Of a stretch of 64,000 nt of DNA, positions 18,846 to 27,978 are shown one piece after another (position 1 is the first letter of the stretch; every line of letters begins with the position of its first letter). The notes below the pieces were generated by a model. It did no database searches and was not told the DNA's origin. It saw nothing but the letters and a program-made list of their open reading frames with translations. The position numbers and the translations under genes were made by a program. This DNA comes from Pantoea cypripedii (GTDB lineage Bacteria; Pseudomonadota; Gammaproteobacteria; Enterobacterales; Enterobacteriaceae), in NCBI RefSeq assembly GCF_011395035.1, contig NZ_CP024770.1, forward strand, positions 248,001 to 312,000, read 5' to 3'.

Positions 18846-19817
18846 TTACTGCGATTCCTCTGGACGGAAAAAGATGTGATCCAGAATGACGCCAAGCTGC
18901 CCGTCAATTTCGACCAACTCACCTTTCGCCACAGTCTGATTACCCAGCAAAAGTCTTGTCCCTTTCAGACCTCCGCTAGCGAGAGGAACAAAATCACCTG
19001 CCTGTAACTCCACCGCCTGAGCCAATGGCATCGCAGCTTTACCCAGCGAGACCTCCAGCATCAATTCCACATCCTTCAAGGCAAACTCAGCCAGCGTGTC
19101 TTGCGGTTTTTCTTCCGCATGGTGCTGTTGTTCATCAGCAAACATCCATTCATCATCATTATCCAGACGTTCCAAAATGATCCCTCTTTTATCAAACTGC
19201 CATTGCCCAATTTTGTTTCCCGACAACGTCAGATACTGTTGTTGCCGGGTAATCATCACCAAATCACCTTTTCCTAGTCCGCGCAGCTGGCTGAGCGTCA
19301 GAGATGACCATCCCACCCGGCATTGCAGTGGTAGCCACCACCAGGGATATCCGCCCCTGGCCTGTCGTGTTGTCGGGCCGGGAAGAGCGATTTCCGGATT
19401 GTCATCCATACATAAAGCAGCCGGGCCGAGACTGGTGGGTAGGCCATAGCACCAGTTAACCAGCGTTTCTGGTGCCCCCTCTGCTTTGGTTGCCAGGGTT
19501 ATTTGTGCCAGCGACCAGGTACAGCCGGACAGTTCAAATTCCGCTTTTTCGAGATGCTGCTTAACCAACGCCTGTCTAAGATGGCAGTCCATCAATAACG
19601 TGTCTGGCGGCGATGCAGGAGAAAAAATGTGCTGAGCCATGGTGTGGGCGGACAGAAAAAGACGCAGTGGCCTCACTTCCTCAGATCTATGTAACAACAA
19701 GATGTCTCCGTCACCTTGTGGCCAGCTTCCCCGGGAACATTTTTGTTTATACATCAGATGCCAGTGGGTGAGGCTCATGACTGGCACGCGGGGAGGTAAT
19801 CGCTGCTTATTCTTCAC
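18846..19817 (-). CDS. sctQ: T3SS sorting-platform protein SctQ (SpaO family)
   Basis: The C-terminal 90 residues form the SpoA domain (VELMLEVSLGKAAMPLAQAV, then LGNQTVAKGELVEIDGQLGV), which links the ATPase complex to the cytoplasmic ring. An earlier SpoA-like half has GLGKGDLVMITRQQQYLTL. SpaO is 303 residues. The start is uncertain: a GTG at 19815-19817 behind GGAAAGATC overlaps the end of sctP by 11 bases and gives 323 residues; an ATG at 19778 gives 310. The frame stays open far upstream, inside sctP, which I do not think is translated. The gene sits between sctP and sctR as in SPI-1. Confidence 0.9.
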   Translation of the reverse strand: MKNKQRLPPRVPVMSLTHWHLMYKQKCSRGSWPQGDGDILLLHRSEEVRPLRLFLSAHTMAQHIFSPASPPDTLLMDCHLRQALVKQHLEKAEFELSGCTWSLAQITLATKAEGAPETLVNWCYGLPTSLGPAALCMDDNPEIALPGPTTRQARGGYPWWWLPLQCRVGWSSLTLSQLRGLGKGDLVMITRQQQYLTLSGNKIGQWQFDKRGIILERLDNDDEWMFADEQQHHAEEKPQDTLAEFALKDVELMLEVSLGKAAMPLAQAVELQAGDFVPLASGGLKGTRLLLGNQTVAKGELVEIDGQLGVILDHIFFRPEESQ

Positions 19818-20802
19818 GATCTTTCCACAGGTTGTTTTCCGTTTTCCCTTTCTGATCGTTTCCTGAGAGGGACAGATAATAAGGTCGGGATTGCTTCGCA
19901 CCGTGCAGTAACCAGCCTGGATCATAATTAGATAATGCCGCTTGCCCCACCAGCATTTCACTCACACGTACGTTACTGCTGGCAGGGGCTATCGCCTGTT
20001 CTGTCAGTTGCAGTTTCACCACAGCCTGGTCAGTGATGGGATAGTGCAGTTCAATCTTGTCTGCCTGGAGGTCAATATTGATGCTTTTGGTCATTATCGC
20101 TGGAGAAAAATCGGATTCAGCATGACGTTGCAGCACTGTGTGAATTGGCTTCGTTTCTGTAGTAAAGGTGGCCTGTTTCTGATTTTCGATGACAGGCAGC
20201 GTCTGGTTATGTTCTGCTAAAATGACCCGCGGTGTTGGCGTTATAATTTCAGGAAATTTTTCTGATTTTTCATTCTGAGATTTGCGTTCAGTGTGAGACG
20301 TTATATTTGCAGTGATGGATGCTGGCGACTGGACTGACGTTGCTGTCATGGGCGGCACTGACGACATCAACCATCCATTATTGACATGCTTTGTTTGTGG
20401 GGCAGAATAACCTGAAGTTGAATCGTCGGCAGTGGAAACACCCTGCGTAGCCATTTTGATCACTTCAGTCTTGTTTTCCGCCTTTGCACCTGCTTTGTTC
20501 ACGACAACAGCTGAGTCAGACGCGCCGTCGATAGCCTGCTTAAAAGCGACACCTTCCCTTACGGTTAATTGCATCAACACACGGGATAAAGGAATATTTT
20601 CCTGTTGTTGTTTCGCCTGCAATGGCTGAGCCAAACCGATAATTTCATCTCGTGCTTTATAGCGTTTTTTTAATCTGCCCACTTCGTCTTCATTTTTTTG
20701 GGTCAATCGTTCAGCAAGGCATTGTGCTAAGTCATCAGTTTCACTGGCGCAGGCTACCGCACCCGAATTATTCATCAGGTCAGAGACAGAATTATTTGAC
20801 AC
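19807..20802 (-). CDS. sctP: needle-length regulator SctP (InvJ/SpaN-like)
   Basis: The 331-residue protein is low in hydrophobicity, Gln/Thr/Ser/Lys-rich and poorly structured in the middle, as is usual for molecular rulers. The last 90 residues are more folded (INIDLQADKIELHYPITDQA; VRVSEMLVGQAALSNYD). InvJ is 336 residues. The family is secreted early and sets needle length before the substrate switch at SctU. The assignment rests on position between sctV and sctQ, length and C-terminal pattern, because this family diverges fast. In SPI-1 the genes invB-invC-invI lie between invA and invJ; here they are missing from this place. Confidence 0.8.
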   Translation of the reverse strand: MSNNSVSDLMNNSGAVACASETDDLAQCLAERLTQKNEDEVGRLKKRYKARDEIIGLAQPLQAKQQQENIPLSRVLMQLTVREGVAFKQAIDGASDSAVVVNKAGAKAENKTEVIKMATQGVSTADDSTSGYSAPQTKHVNNGWLMSSVPPMTATSVQSPASITANITSHTERKSQNEKSEKFPEIITPTPRVILAEHNQTLPVIENQKQATFTTETKPIHTVLQRHAESDFSPAIMTKSINIDLQADKIELHYPITDQAVVKLQLTEQAIAPASSNVRVSEMLVGQAALSNYDPGWLLHGAKQSRPYYLSLSGNDQKGKTENNLWKDREE

Positions 20803-20848
20803 ATATTTCTCCTTTCACCCTGGGCATCACACCATTAACAATTCACAT

Positions 20849-22963
20849 TTAAACCGTGGCTAAGATTTGCAACTGGCTGTGATCAGAAATCTCCTGCCAC
20901 GACAGTACATCGAGATCGGTAAACTTATTTTCCAACAGCTTCTTCACAAAACGACGTATATCCATGCTGCACATAATGACCAACTCATCAGCGGCAAAAG
21001 CGGTCTCAGCAATGGCACTTGAAAACAGCGAAAAAATCTCCTCCATTTGTCCCGGTTCCATGTTGAATGAAGTGCCCGAACCACTGGTTTTGATGTTTCG
21101 TCGGATTTCTTCTTCCACTCCCTGAGTCATCATTACGCAACGAATGAGACCCCGATGCTGATATTTGTTTGAGATGTAACGGGCGAGACGGCCACGTACC
21201 AACTCAGTCAGAGCCAGGTTGTCTTTTTCCTTTCCCGCATGCTGTGCAATGGTTTCGAGAATTATCTTATTATTCCTGAGTGAGATTCCTTCACTGATTA
21301 AACGTTGAAAAATTTCTGAAATTCTCTGAACAGTGGCATTTCTATAGACTTCTTTCATGAGTTCAGGAGCTTTGCTGTCTATTTTGTCCAGCATTTCTTT
21401 GGTGTCCTGAATGCCGAAATACTCGTTCACTAACCGACTCAATCCACGCGACATTAAGCGATATATCTCTTCCCGGGAGTTTCGCGTCTGGATATTCAGT
21501 TGTGCTAACTGACTGGCGTGTTCTTCGTGGCACCAGAATTGCGGGGGAGTACGCTCCAGACGAGTGGCTGGAATTTCCAGCGACTCCAGTAACGGAAGCT
21601 GTTCGATAGATAAAATACGGTGCTGACCCTGCAGTACCTGTACATGATCGACATCGATCTCGTGAATCAATAACTTTACAGTTCCTTCAACCACACCCTC
21701 TTTCGCCAGCAATTCGGTGCGCGGTAATGGAATGCCAAATTCAAGGAAAAATGCCTGACGGAACCATGCCATATGTTCCGGTTGATTTAGCCACTGGTAA
21801 GTTTGTTGTGCCATCACCAGCATGACGGGAATGGTTTCCGGAAACAGCTGCCCTTCGGCCTGTTCTTCAGTTTTTTCCTGGGCTTCTTTTTCTGCCTTTA
21901 TCTCCTCATCGGTGCGCATCAGTCCGGCCCGTTGCAGACCGGTGACCAGCTGTGATTTGAATTTACCGTCACGCTTTATCAGCATGATCAGGCCCAGCAT
22001 CGCAGCCAGTGACCCAAAAACAACCAATGGGAAGCCGGGAAGCAAACCGACGATAAAAATCATCACGCAGGCTCCACCCATGACAAAAGTGTTGCTGAAC
22101 AATTGCAGGACAATGCTCGCACCGAGGTTTTTGTTATCGTCATTGACACGAGTAACGACAAAACCCGCTCCGATAGAGATCAATAACGCTGGGATTTGCG
22201 CAACCAGGCCATCACCGATGGTCAGCATGGTGTAAATATCCAGCGCCTCGGAAAAACTTAAACCATACGAGTGCTGGGCAATCAAAATTCCACCGACGAA
22301 GTTAACCAGGATAATCAATAAACCAGCAATAGCGTCTCCTTTAACGAAACGCATCGCGCCATCCATAGAACCAAACAGCTGGCTTTCCTGCTCCAGACGC
22401 TTACGCTTGGCGGTCGCTTGCTCGGAAGTCAGCGTGTTAGCTTTAAGATCACCATCAATACTCATCTGCTTACCGGGCATACCATCCAGTGAGAAACGCG
22501 CACAAACCTCTGCCACACGCTCCGAACCTTTGGTAATAACGATAAATTGCACGATAGTAACGATAAAAAAGATCACCACGCCGACGGCTAAACTCCCGCC
22601 AATGACGAACTGCCCAAAGGTTGAAACCACTTCTCCAGCGTAACCATCCAGCAGGATCAATCGGCTGGTACTGATAGAAAGCGCCAGACGAAATAAGGTG
22701 CTGATTAATAAAACTGCCGGAAAAGTAGAAAACTGAATGAGGTCATTGACATACAGTGAACTCAGGAAGATGAGTAACGCCAGCGCAATATTCAGGCCTA
22801 TCAGGAAATCAATAAGCCGCGGCGGTAAAGGAATGATCAACATTGCAATGACCATACCAATCAACGTGACAATGGCGAGTTCTGGTTTGATGAACGTAGA
22901 GAAGCCGAGTTTATTCAGCACGGGGCCACTCCTTGAGCCGTGTAGTGACCTCATGGAGGTCAT
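20849..22963 (-). CDS. sctV: T3SS major export protein SctV (InvA family)
   Basis: The 704-residue protein has about eight N-terminal membrane segments (IVTLIGMVIAMLIIPLPPRL onward), the FHIPEP family hallmark regions (FSTFPAVLLISTLFRLALSI; RFSLDGMPGKQMSIDGDL) and a large cytoplasmic domain from about residue 360. Nine copies form the ring that receives substrates and uses proton motive force. InvA is 685 residues. Start: ATG at 22963, overlapping the small gene upstream; another ATG lies three codons later. It is followed by sctP 46 bases downstream. Confidence 0.98.
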   Translation of the reverse strand: MTSMRSLHGSRSGPVLNKLGFSTFIKPELAIVTLIGMVIAMLIIPLPPRLIDFLIGLNIALALLIFLSSLYVNDLIQFSTFPAVLLISTLFRLALSISTSRLILLDGYAGEVVSTFGQFVIGGSLAVGVVIFFIVTIVQFIVITKGSERVAEVCARFSLDGMPGKQMSIDGDLKANTLTSEQATAKRKRLEQESQLFGSMDGAMRFVKGDAIAGLLIILVNFVGGILIAQHSYGLSFSEALDIYTMLTIGDGLVAQIPALLISIGAGFVVTRVNDDNKNLGASIVLQLFSNTFVMGGACVMIFIVGLLPGFPLVVFGSLAAMLGLIMLIKRDGKFKSQLVTGLQRAGLMRTDEEIKAEKEAQEKTEEQAEGQLFPETIPVMLVMAQQTYQWLNQPEHMAWFRQAFFLEFGIPLPRTELLAKEGVVEGTVKLLIHEIDVDHVQVLQGQHRILSIEQLPLLESLEIPATRLERTPPQFWCHEEHASQLAQLNIQTRNSREEIYRLMSRGLSRLVNEYFGIQDTKEMLDKIDSKAPELMKEVYRNATVQRISEIFQRLISEGISLRNNKIILETIAQHAGKEKDNLALTELVRGRLARYISNKYQHRGLIRCVMMTQGVEEEIRRNIKTSGSGTSFNMEPGQMEEIFSLFSSAIAETAFAADELVIMCSMDIRRFVKKLLENKFTDLDVLSWQEISDHSQLQILATV

Positions 22964-23234
22964 TGAGAATGTGGCTTGTCAGTTCCACATAATAGCGATG
23001 CAAATAGCATTGCTCGCGCAGAAGCAGCAGTAAGTAATTGGGGAAATCACGCTCAACCAGGCCCAGTAAAGAGAATGAAAAAGGAACGTCTGTCAGCTTT
23101 ACCAACACCTCCCAGCCGAGATTCCGCCTGTGGATATCAACGGTAATGCCGCCAATATCCAGCCGCATCGCGGCACCAGGGTCCAGCTCGTGCCATGACC
23201 CAATCAATCCATTTTCATCAGCATCCCACATCAT
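22911..23234 (-). CDS. small T3SS-linked protein between sctW and sctV, unknown
   Basis: A 107-residue frame overlaps the 3' end of sctW by 17 bases and runs 53 bases into sctV. I start it at the ATG at 23232-23234 behind AGGGCAAC; a GTG eleven codons earlier is possible. It has a beta-rich first half (MRLDIGGITVDIHRRNLGWEV) and a helical second half (FPNYLLLLLREQCYLHRYYV), the size and fold character of class I T3SS chaperones. SPI-1 has no gene at this place. The overlaps on both sides argue for translational coupling and a role in the apparatus, perhaps as a SctW partner. Confidence 0.7.
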   Translation of the reverse strand: MMWDADENGLIGSWHELDPGAAMRLDIGGITVDIHRRNLGWEVLVKLTDVPFSFSLLGLVERDFPNYLLLLLREQCYLHRYYVELTSHILNDLHEVTTRLKEWPRAE

Positions 23235-24297
23235 GTTGCCCTGTATCCTGTCCCTGCCAACGTTCACTCAGTTCCTGAACCACCTTTGCGTCAAGCCGTG
23301 CACGATCACTCTGTTCTTTGAAGAACAGGTCCGGGAGTTCCACCAGCACCTTGCGCAACTCACGCAGAAAACGCACCTGATGCGCAAAATCAGCCAGTGA
23401 TTCGTGGTCACGTAACTTAATCCATTGAGGTAAAAAGACGACCGGCTCCACCAGGATGGTACGGAGAAAGTGAGCAACCGAGCCAGCCAGAGGGGAATCA
23501 GGCTGTTCTGCGCCCGGTTGCCCAATCGGGCACAACCCACAGATACGCTGAACCAGGGTCGTAAATCTTGTCATCGCCGAGATTTTATTCAATAACATGC
23601 TCAGGCGGTCCGGCTGGGTGCTGGGGCGCAACGCATTAATATCGTGGCGTAATGCGCGAGTTATGTAGTGGAAAAGCGTCCCCAGGCTGTCTGGTTCGAC
23701 TTCCTCCGTCATCGCCCAGAAAAATCCATCCTCATCTTCGATATCCCAGGCTAACCACACCCGATACCAGCGCCTCAACTGACGTGAGGTGAAATTCGTC
23801 ATGCGGGCATACTGTTGCGTCAGGGCATTTGTATTCACCCCTGCCCACATCGCCTGCCGCTCAGCTTCATCGGACTCAGCTTCCAGTAAATCCATGGTTT
23901 CCTGTAGCAACAAGCGATCCAGCTTCCAGTAGCTGTAGTTTTTGATCATCGCCTGTAAAACTAACCAGATATCCGTTATGTCGCTAAAGCGTTGGCGTAG
24001 CATGAGTAAGAGATCACTGGCGCGCGTCACCGGAAGTACTTCCTGGACCAGTGAAGAAGCATTTCCTTCAATATCCAGCTCCACCTTAGAATTCATTTCC
24101 TGTGGTGCTGTTTTATGCGCTGCCAGCAATTTCAATAGCGGCATTTGCATGCTCAAATCATCGCTCATACCTACCAGTTCGAAATAATTCGGATAGATGG
24201 ACTCCACGACAATTTTATCCCGGGCGATCTCACGGCCTTCGGGACGCTCATTGGTAACCGGATTGGGTCCGGGCATATTTTGAATCGGAGTACTCAT
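23218..24297 (-). CDS. sctW: T3SS gatekeeper SctW (InvE/MxiC family)
   Basis: The 359-residue protein has the gatekeeper pattern: a disordered N-terminus, a chaperone-binding segment, then a helical repeat body (LLMLRQRFSDITDIWLVLQA; LDRLLLQETMDLLEAE) and a C-terminal helical domain ending NMM-rich. InvE is 372 residues. The family holds back effectors until translocators have been secreted. The start ATG at 24295-24297 overlaps the sctC stop (ATGA) and has GGAG eight bases upstream; a longer frame upstream lies inside sctC. It is followed by the overlapping small gene and sctV, as in invG-invE-invA. Confidence 0.93.
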   Translation of the reverse strand: MSTPIQNMPGPNPVTNERPEGREIARDKIVVESIYPNYFELVGMSDDLSMQMPLLKLLAAHKTAPQEMNSKVELDIEGNASSLVQEVLPVTRASDLLLMLRQRFSDITDIWLVLQAMIKNYSYWKLDRLLLQETMDLLEAESDEAERQAMWAGVNTNALTQQYARMTNFTSRQLRRWYRVWLAWDIEDEDGFFWAMTEEVEPDSLGTLFHYITRALRHDINALRPSTQPDRLSMLLNKISAMTRFTTLVQRICGLCPIGQPGAEQPDSPLAGSVAHFLRTILVEPVVFLPQWIKLRDHESLADFAHQVRFLRELRKVLVELPDLFFKEQSDRARLDAKVVQELSERWQGQDTGQHDVGC

Positions 24298-25964
24298 GGC
24301 AGACTCCGTGAAGTTTCCTGACGTGTACGCTTCAACCATTCATCCAGACGGGTAACGGAGCTGTCAGGTTCATTCAGCACGCGGGGTTCAATAAGGAATA
24401 GCCTGACCACATTGGTACGGCGGGGTATTTCATAGCGAAACAGGCTGCCTAGCAGCGGAATGCGGCTCAACAACGGGATACTATTTTGATCTTCGGTGCG
24501 CTCACTACGGGTATAACCCCCAATTAGCAGGCTGTCTCCCGAGGGCACTCGTGCTACGGTCTCAATGCGTGTCTGGCTGGTGATCTGATTTGTCGAGTTA
24601 GCAGGCGCATCACTGCTGCCATCTTCAACCGTTAACTGCATCTCTACCTTAGGTGGCTGACCTGCCGACGTGATAATTCGGGGTGTCACGGAAATCAACG
24701 TGCCGTAAGTGATGGTTTTCAGATCAACAAATCGTTCCGCTTCCAGCTTGATATAAAAGGAATGATTATTATCAAAATACGCCGTGACGTTATCCTGCGT
24801 CAGCACCATCGGTCGCGAAATGATGCGCGCTTTGGATTGTTCAGTTAACGCATGTATCCGCGCGAGGATCGAGGTGGTTTGCACCAGGGTTTGTGCACTT
24901 TCGACTGGATTGATCTGGCCGATGAGGCCACCACGTGTGAAGCTCCCGGACCAGTCAATCCCCAGCTGTTGCACTTCACTCTCTTTGACATCAATGATTT
25001 GCAGGCTGAGCTGAACTTGCTGGCGCGGATTGTCCAGTTGCTGAATCAGAAAGCGGGCATCGCGTATTTGTGCCGGGTCACCACGTAAAATGATGCTGTT
25101 GGTGTCGCTATCGCCCAGAACCCAGAGTTGCTGGCCTGTAGATTGCGGAGAATCCAGCGCCAGCGATTCCCCTTCTGTCGCGGGAGGAAGCGTGTCGTCA
25201 ACCACTGGCGGGGGCAATACTGCCCTATCCCCTTGTCTGGCATCACGTGGAATGGCCAGAGTTAACCTGTCAGCACCCTGCCATAGCGCGCGCAAGGTAT
25301 CAATCAAACCGGGCTCGGTGATTTTTTCACCTCGGAGGGTCAGCTGACGGGCAAAAATGGGTCGATAACGAACGCTGACTACGGCGACTGAAGCATTCGC
25401 ACCCGTATGCTCCACCTGTGCCAGTTGCTGTTGCTTATCCAGTAGTGCGGCGGTCTGGGTCACTAATTGTACGTACTTAGGTGGTCCGGATAGATAAAAA
25501 GAGTGCGCATCCGGACGGGCTTTTAAAGGATACTGTTCATCATAAAGCCCTGCCTCACGCAGCGCGCGCACGAGCGCGTCGACGCTGAGTTGCTCAAGTC
25601 GTATCAGCGAACTGGCCAATTCATCCTGGCGATAAACATAGATAGCCTGGCCATCAAAATACCAAATCAACCCCATATCACGACTGAAGTCCTTCAATGC
25701 CTCTTTGGGATCTGTCAGATCAAACTGACCGGAAATTTCCAGTTTTTTACTGGCAGGACTGAGTATGATCGGGCGTTCCATTAATGCCGACAGCGCCTGG
25801 AAATAGACTGTGGCAGGTTGTTTTTGCAACGTCAGCACTGCCGGTTCCTTTGCAGACACGGCGAAACAAGTAAATAAAAGGCATAAACTGACGGAGTAAA
25901 TAAAAATCCTCGTCAGAGAGAGACTGATAACTCCAGTCATTTGTTGTCGCGACACGTTTATCAC
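24294..25964 (-). CDS. sctC: T3SS outer-membrane secretin SctC (InvG family)
   Basis: The 556-residue protein has a signal peptide (FIYSVSLCLLFTCFAVSAKE), N-terminal ring domains (FDLTDPKEALKDFSRDMGL), and the secretin domain with VPSGDSLLIGGYTRSERTEDQ and IPLLSRIPLLGSLFRYE near the end. It forms the outer-membrane channel. The start is GTG at 25962-25964: it overlaps the previous stop (GTGA) with GAGG upstream, which favours it over the ATG eight codons later. InvG is 562 residues. A pilotin lipoprotein usually assists it; a candidate is at 53437. Confidence 0.97.
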   Translation of the reverse strand: MINVSRQQMTGVISLSLTRIFIYSVSLCLLFTCFAVSAKEPAVLTLQKQPATVYFQALSALMERPIILSPASKKLEISGQFDLTDPKEALKDFSRDMGLIWYFDGQAIYVYRQDELASSLIRLEQLSVDALVRALREAGLYDEQYPLKARPDAHSFYLSGPPKYVQLVTQTAALLDKQQQLAQVEHTGANASVAVVSVRYRPIFARQLTLRGEKITEPGLIDTLRALWQGADRLTLAIPRDARQGDRAVLPPPVVDDTLPPATEGESLALDSPQSTGQQLWVLGDSDTNSIILRGDPAQIRDARFLIQQLDNPRQQVQLSLQIIDVKESEVQQLGIDWSGSFTRGGLIGQINPVESAQTLVQTTSILARIHALTEQSKARIISRPMVLTQDNVTAYFDNNHSFYIKLEAERFVDLKTITYGTLISVTPRIITSAGQPPKVEMQLTVEDGSSDAPANSTNQITSQTRIETVARVPSGDSLLIGGYTRSERTEDQNSIPLLSRIPLLGSLFRYEIPRRTNVVRLFLIEPRVLNEPDSSVTRLDEWLKRTRQETSRSLP

Positions 25965-26293
25965 CCGGCGTCCTCTTCTTCAATTATGAATTGCCCTTCT
26001 GTTTCCTGTACCAACCATTGCAATAACGTCAGACATTCATCGCCCGATTCATCAGGGTCTGGAATATCGAACGTTACACGACAAGTGTTTTCATCCGGGA
26101 GAATATTAACCCTAATAGTAACGCGTTCACGTAATATCAAAATCACGGCAGACAACAAACTATAGTGATAAGGAAAAAAAACATCCGCAGTCAATCTGGC
26201 ATATAATTGCATCCAGCCCTTCCAGACTATTTCATAACTCGCCACCGAATAGCGCTTAATATTACCGATTAGCATCCAATAAAACCATGCCAC
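25961..26293 (-). CDS. small protein at the head of the sctC operon, unknown
   Basis: This 110-residue frame has ATG at 26293 and its TGA overlaps the GTG of sctC, so it is likely translated together with it. The N-terminal half is aromatic and basic (MAWFYWMLIGNIKRYSV), the C-terminus acidic (FDIPDPDESGDE; FIIEEEDAG). In SPI-1 and Ysa the gene just before the secretin encodes an AraC-type activator (InvF, YsaE), which is about 200 residues with a helix-turn-helix C-terminus. This protein is half that size and shows no such domain. It may be a chaperone-like or unrelated protein that took that place. Confidence 0.6.
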   Translation of the reverse strand: MAWFYWMLIGNIKRYSVASYEIVWKGWMQLYARLTADVFFPYHYSLLSAVILILRERVTIRVNILPDENTCRVTFDIPDPDESGDECLTLLQWLVQETEGQFIIEEEDAG

Positions 26294-26526
26294 AATGATT
26301 GATAATCTTCTGAAAAGAATGATTTAAATCTGATAAATTCTCTCACCAACATATGAACGAAAGAGTGCATTCAATTAAAATACAATGACTTGAAAGAAAA
26401 ACGATGGCGAGAAGAGACTTTATCTCCCTTTTTTATGGTTTTCTTAATCTGCATATCCCAATAAAATAAGAAAATTCCTCTTACACTTCCACGTTGTGGG
26501 TACGTATTGCTAACTTTGGGTTTATC
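26294..26526. promoter_or_regulatory. divergent intergenic region between the two T3SS operons
   Basis: This 233-base AT-rich gap separates the minus-strand operon headed by the small gene and sctC from the plus-strand sctD operon. Both operons must have promoters here or upstream. I see no convincing sigma-70 pair and no clear operator; AT-richness would suit H-NS silencing. The sctD start has only a weak ribosome binding site (GGGTTTATCATG). Confidence 0.45.
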
Positions 26527-27570
26527 ATGTTTTCACTAAAAATCTTAAATGGTCCATTGAGTGGTTTTGACATGATGTTAAACAGTGGATTATGGCATCT
26601 GTACATTTACAACCAAAATAATGAACCAGAGCAAATTCGAGTTGCCAATAACGTAAAGGTCGCGAGCGATAATGTTATTTTCATCCCTGTTTATGGGGAT
26701 GAGAATACAAGACATATGCAATTGCAACTGGGTGAAAGCGTACAGGAATGTCGTTATGGCTGGCAGGACGAGCCAGCATCATTTCAAACTCTCACACCAC
26801 AACAAAAAACTGACTTTGGCGGGTTAAGTTTTGCACTGAAAACCCAGCATGAACACTGGGAGATAATGAATGACAGCATAGCACTTCCTGTCCTACAACC
26901 AGCAGAACCGTCAGACGCTCCCCTTATACGTCCTTGCAGAAGGTTCCCATGGCGAGTTGCTTTTCTGCTGTGCGGGCTGATGATACTGGTTGTTACCACC
27001 GCATATCATTATTTCGTCGCTCCCACATCTGAGGCTGCACCCCAGGTTGCCACAAGCTTTCGATTAACTCAGGAGGTGCGGGGGCAGATGGAAAAACGCC
27101 TGTCTGAGGCGGGTATTCTGTGGCTCTCCCTGAGCCAAAATGAGCAACACAAACTGGTGCTACGCCTGCTGACCGATGGACAGCAGGATGGTGTAAAGCG
27201 CGCAACCCAGTTGTTTCAGCACAATTTTCCCGAGGCTGGCACAGTAGTCATCCACTCACATACGTTGCAGGAAATGCAGCGGGAGCTCCAGTTGCTGTTT
27301 GCCCAGACCGGAATTCAGTATTACCAGGAAACCACTGCGGAAGGGATTTATGTGGCCGTGCGACAAGCGCTCACCCCAGAAGCACTCGACTTTCTTAATC
27401 AGCGATTAATGGGTTTCTATCAACGCTGGGGACAGCAGCGTGTTCATGTTTCCATCCAGTTACCTGATACCAGCACCGCACCACGGGCCGTCTTGCAACG
27501 TGGTCAGGACGACCTGATCTGGGATCGGAAAAATCACATCTTCCGTCCTGTAATGAAGCAAACCCTGTAA
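26527..27570 (+). CDS. sctD: T3SS inner-membrane ring protein SctD (PrgH/YsaD-type)
   Basis: The 347-residue protein has a cytoplasmic FHA-like domain (LKILNGPLSGFDMMLNSGLW), one membrane helix at about residues 143-160 (FLLCGLMILVVTTAYHYF) and a periplasmic ring-building part. PrgH is 392 residues. It forms the outer of the two inner-membrane rings with SctJ. I start at the ATG at 26527 because the sequence from there matches the family N-terminus; a TTG eleven codons earlier is less likely. It heads the operon sctD-F-F-I-J-K, the same order as prgHIJK-orgA. Confidence 0.9.
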   Translation: MFSLKILNGPLSGFDMMLNSGLWHLYIYNQNNEPEQIRVANNVKVASDNVIFIPVYGDENTRHMQLQLGESVQECRYGWQDEPASFQTLTPQQKTDFGGLSFALKTQHEHWEIMNDSIALPVLQPAEPSDAPLIRPCRRFPWRVAFLLCGLMILVVTTAYHYFVAPTSEAAPQVATSFRLTQEVRGQMEKRLSEAGILWLSLSQNEQHKLVLRLLTDGQQDGVKRATQLFQHNFPEAGTVVIHSHTLQEMQRELQLLFAQTGIQYYQETTAEGIYVAVRQALTPEALDFLNQRLMGFYQRWGQQRVHVSIQLPDTSTAPRAVLQRGQDDLIWDRKNHIFRPVMKQTL

Positions 27571-27582
27571 GGATTATTGCTA

Positions 27583-27855
27583 ATGGCAGAAATTACTAAT
27601 AGCGAAGTGACAAAAGATAACCCGCTAAGTGGTTCTTTTACCGACCTTTATAAGGCATTTGAACAAAAGATTGCGGATTATCACGATGCGCTGGAAACAG
27701 CAACTTCCGCCTGGGAAGGTGCCGCCACTGACCCTAAACTCACGCTGGCCATGCAGGCTGCACAGGGTGATCTGGGCAACATGACCCGTGGGCTGGGCAG
27801 CCTGATCAGTGCCCTGGTTGCACTACAAAGCGAAGCAACCCAGAAAATTAAATAA
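27583..27855 (+). CDS. sctF: T3SS needle subunit SctF, copy 1 (PrgI/MxiH family)
   Basis: A 90-residue two-helix protein with the family signature around WEGAATDPKLTLAMQAAQGD and a C-terminal helix ending SEATQKIK. PrgI is 80 residues. Polymers of this subunit form the hollow needle. Start: ATG at 27583 behind AAGGATTATTGCTA; a TTG two codons earlier is unlikely. The second half is almost the same as that of the next gene, while the first 45 residues differ. It is followed by a decayed copy of the sctI start (see the repeat entry). Confidence 0.95.
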   Translation: MAEITNSEVTKDNPLSGSFTDLYKAFEQKIADYHDALETATSAWEGAATDPKLTLAMQAAQGDLGNMTRGLGSLISALVALQSEATQKIK

Positions 27856-27978
27856 TATTACGCAAATTCAACGAGTTTCCCCACCACAGGTAAAACAAGG
27901 CTGGGGTAATCAGGTTCGGTGTCGGAAAAGTTTTCTCTTCCCTCCCAAACTGAGTAGTCCATGAAAGGAGCAATATTG

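Noticed and set aside
21822..22235. Plus-strand frame opposite sctV
   Set aside because: A shadow of the conserved sctV gene with no start signal.
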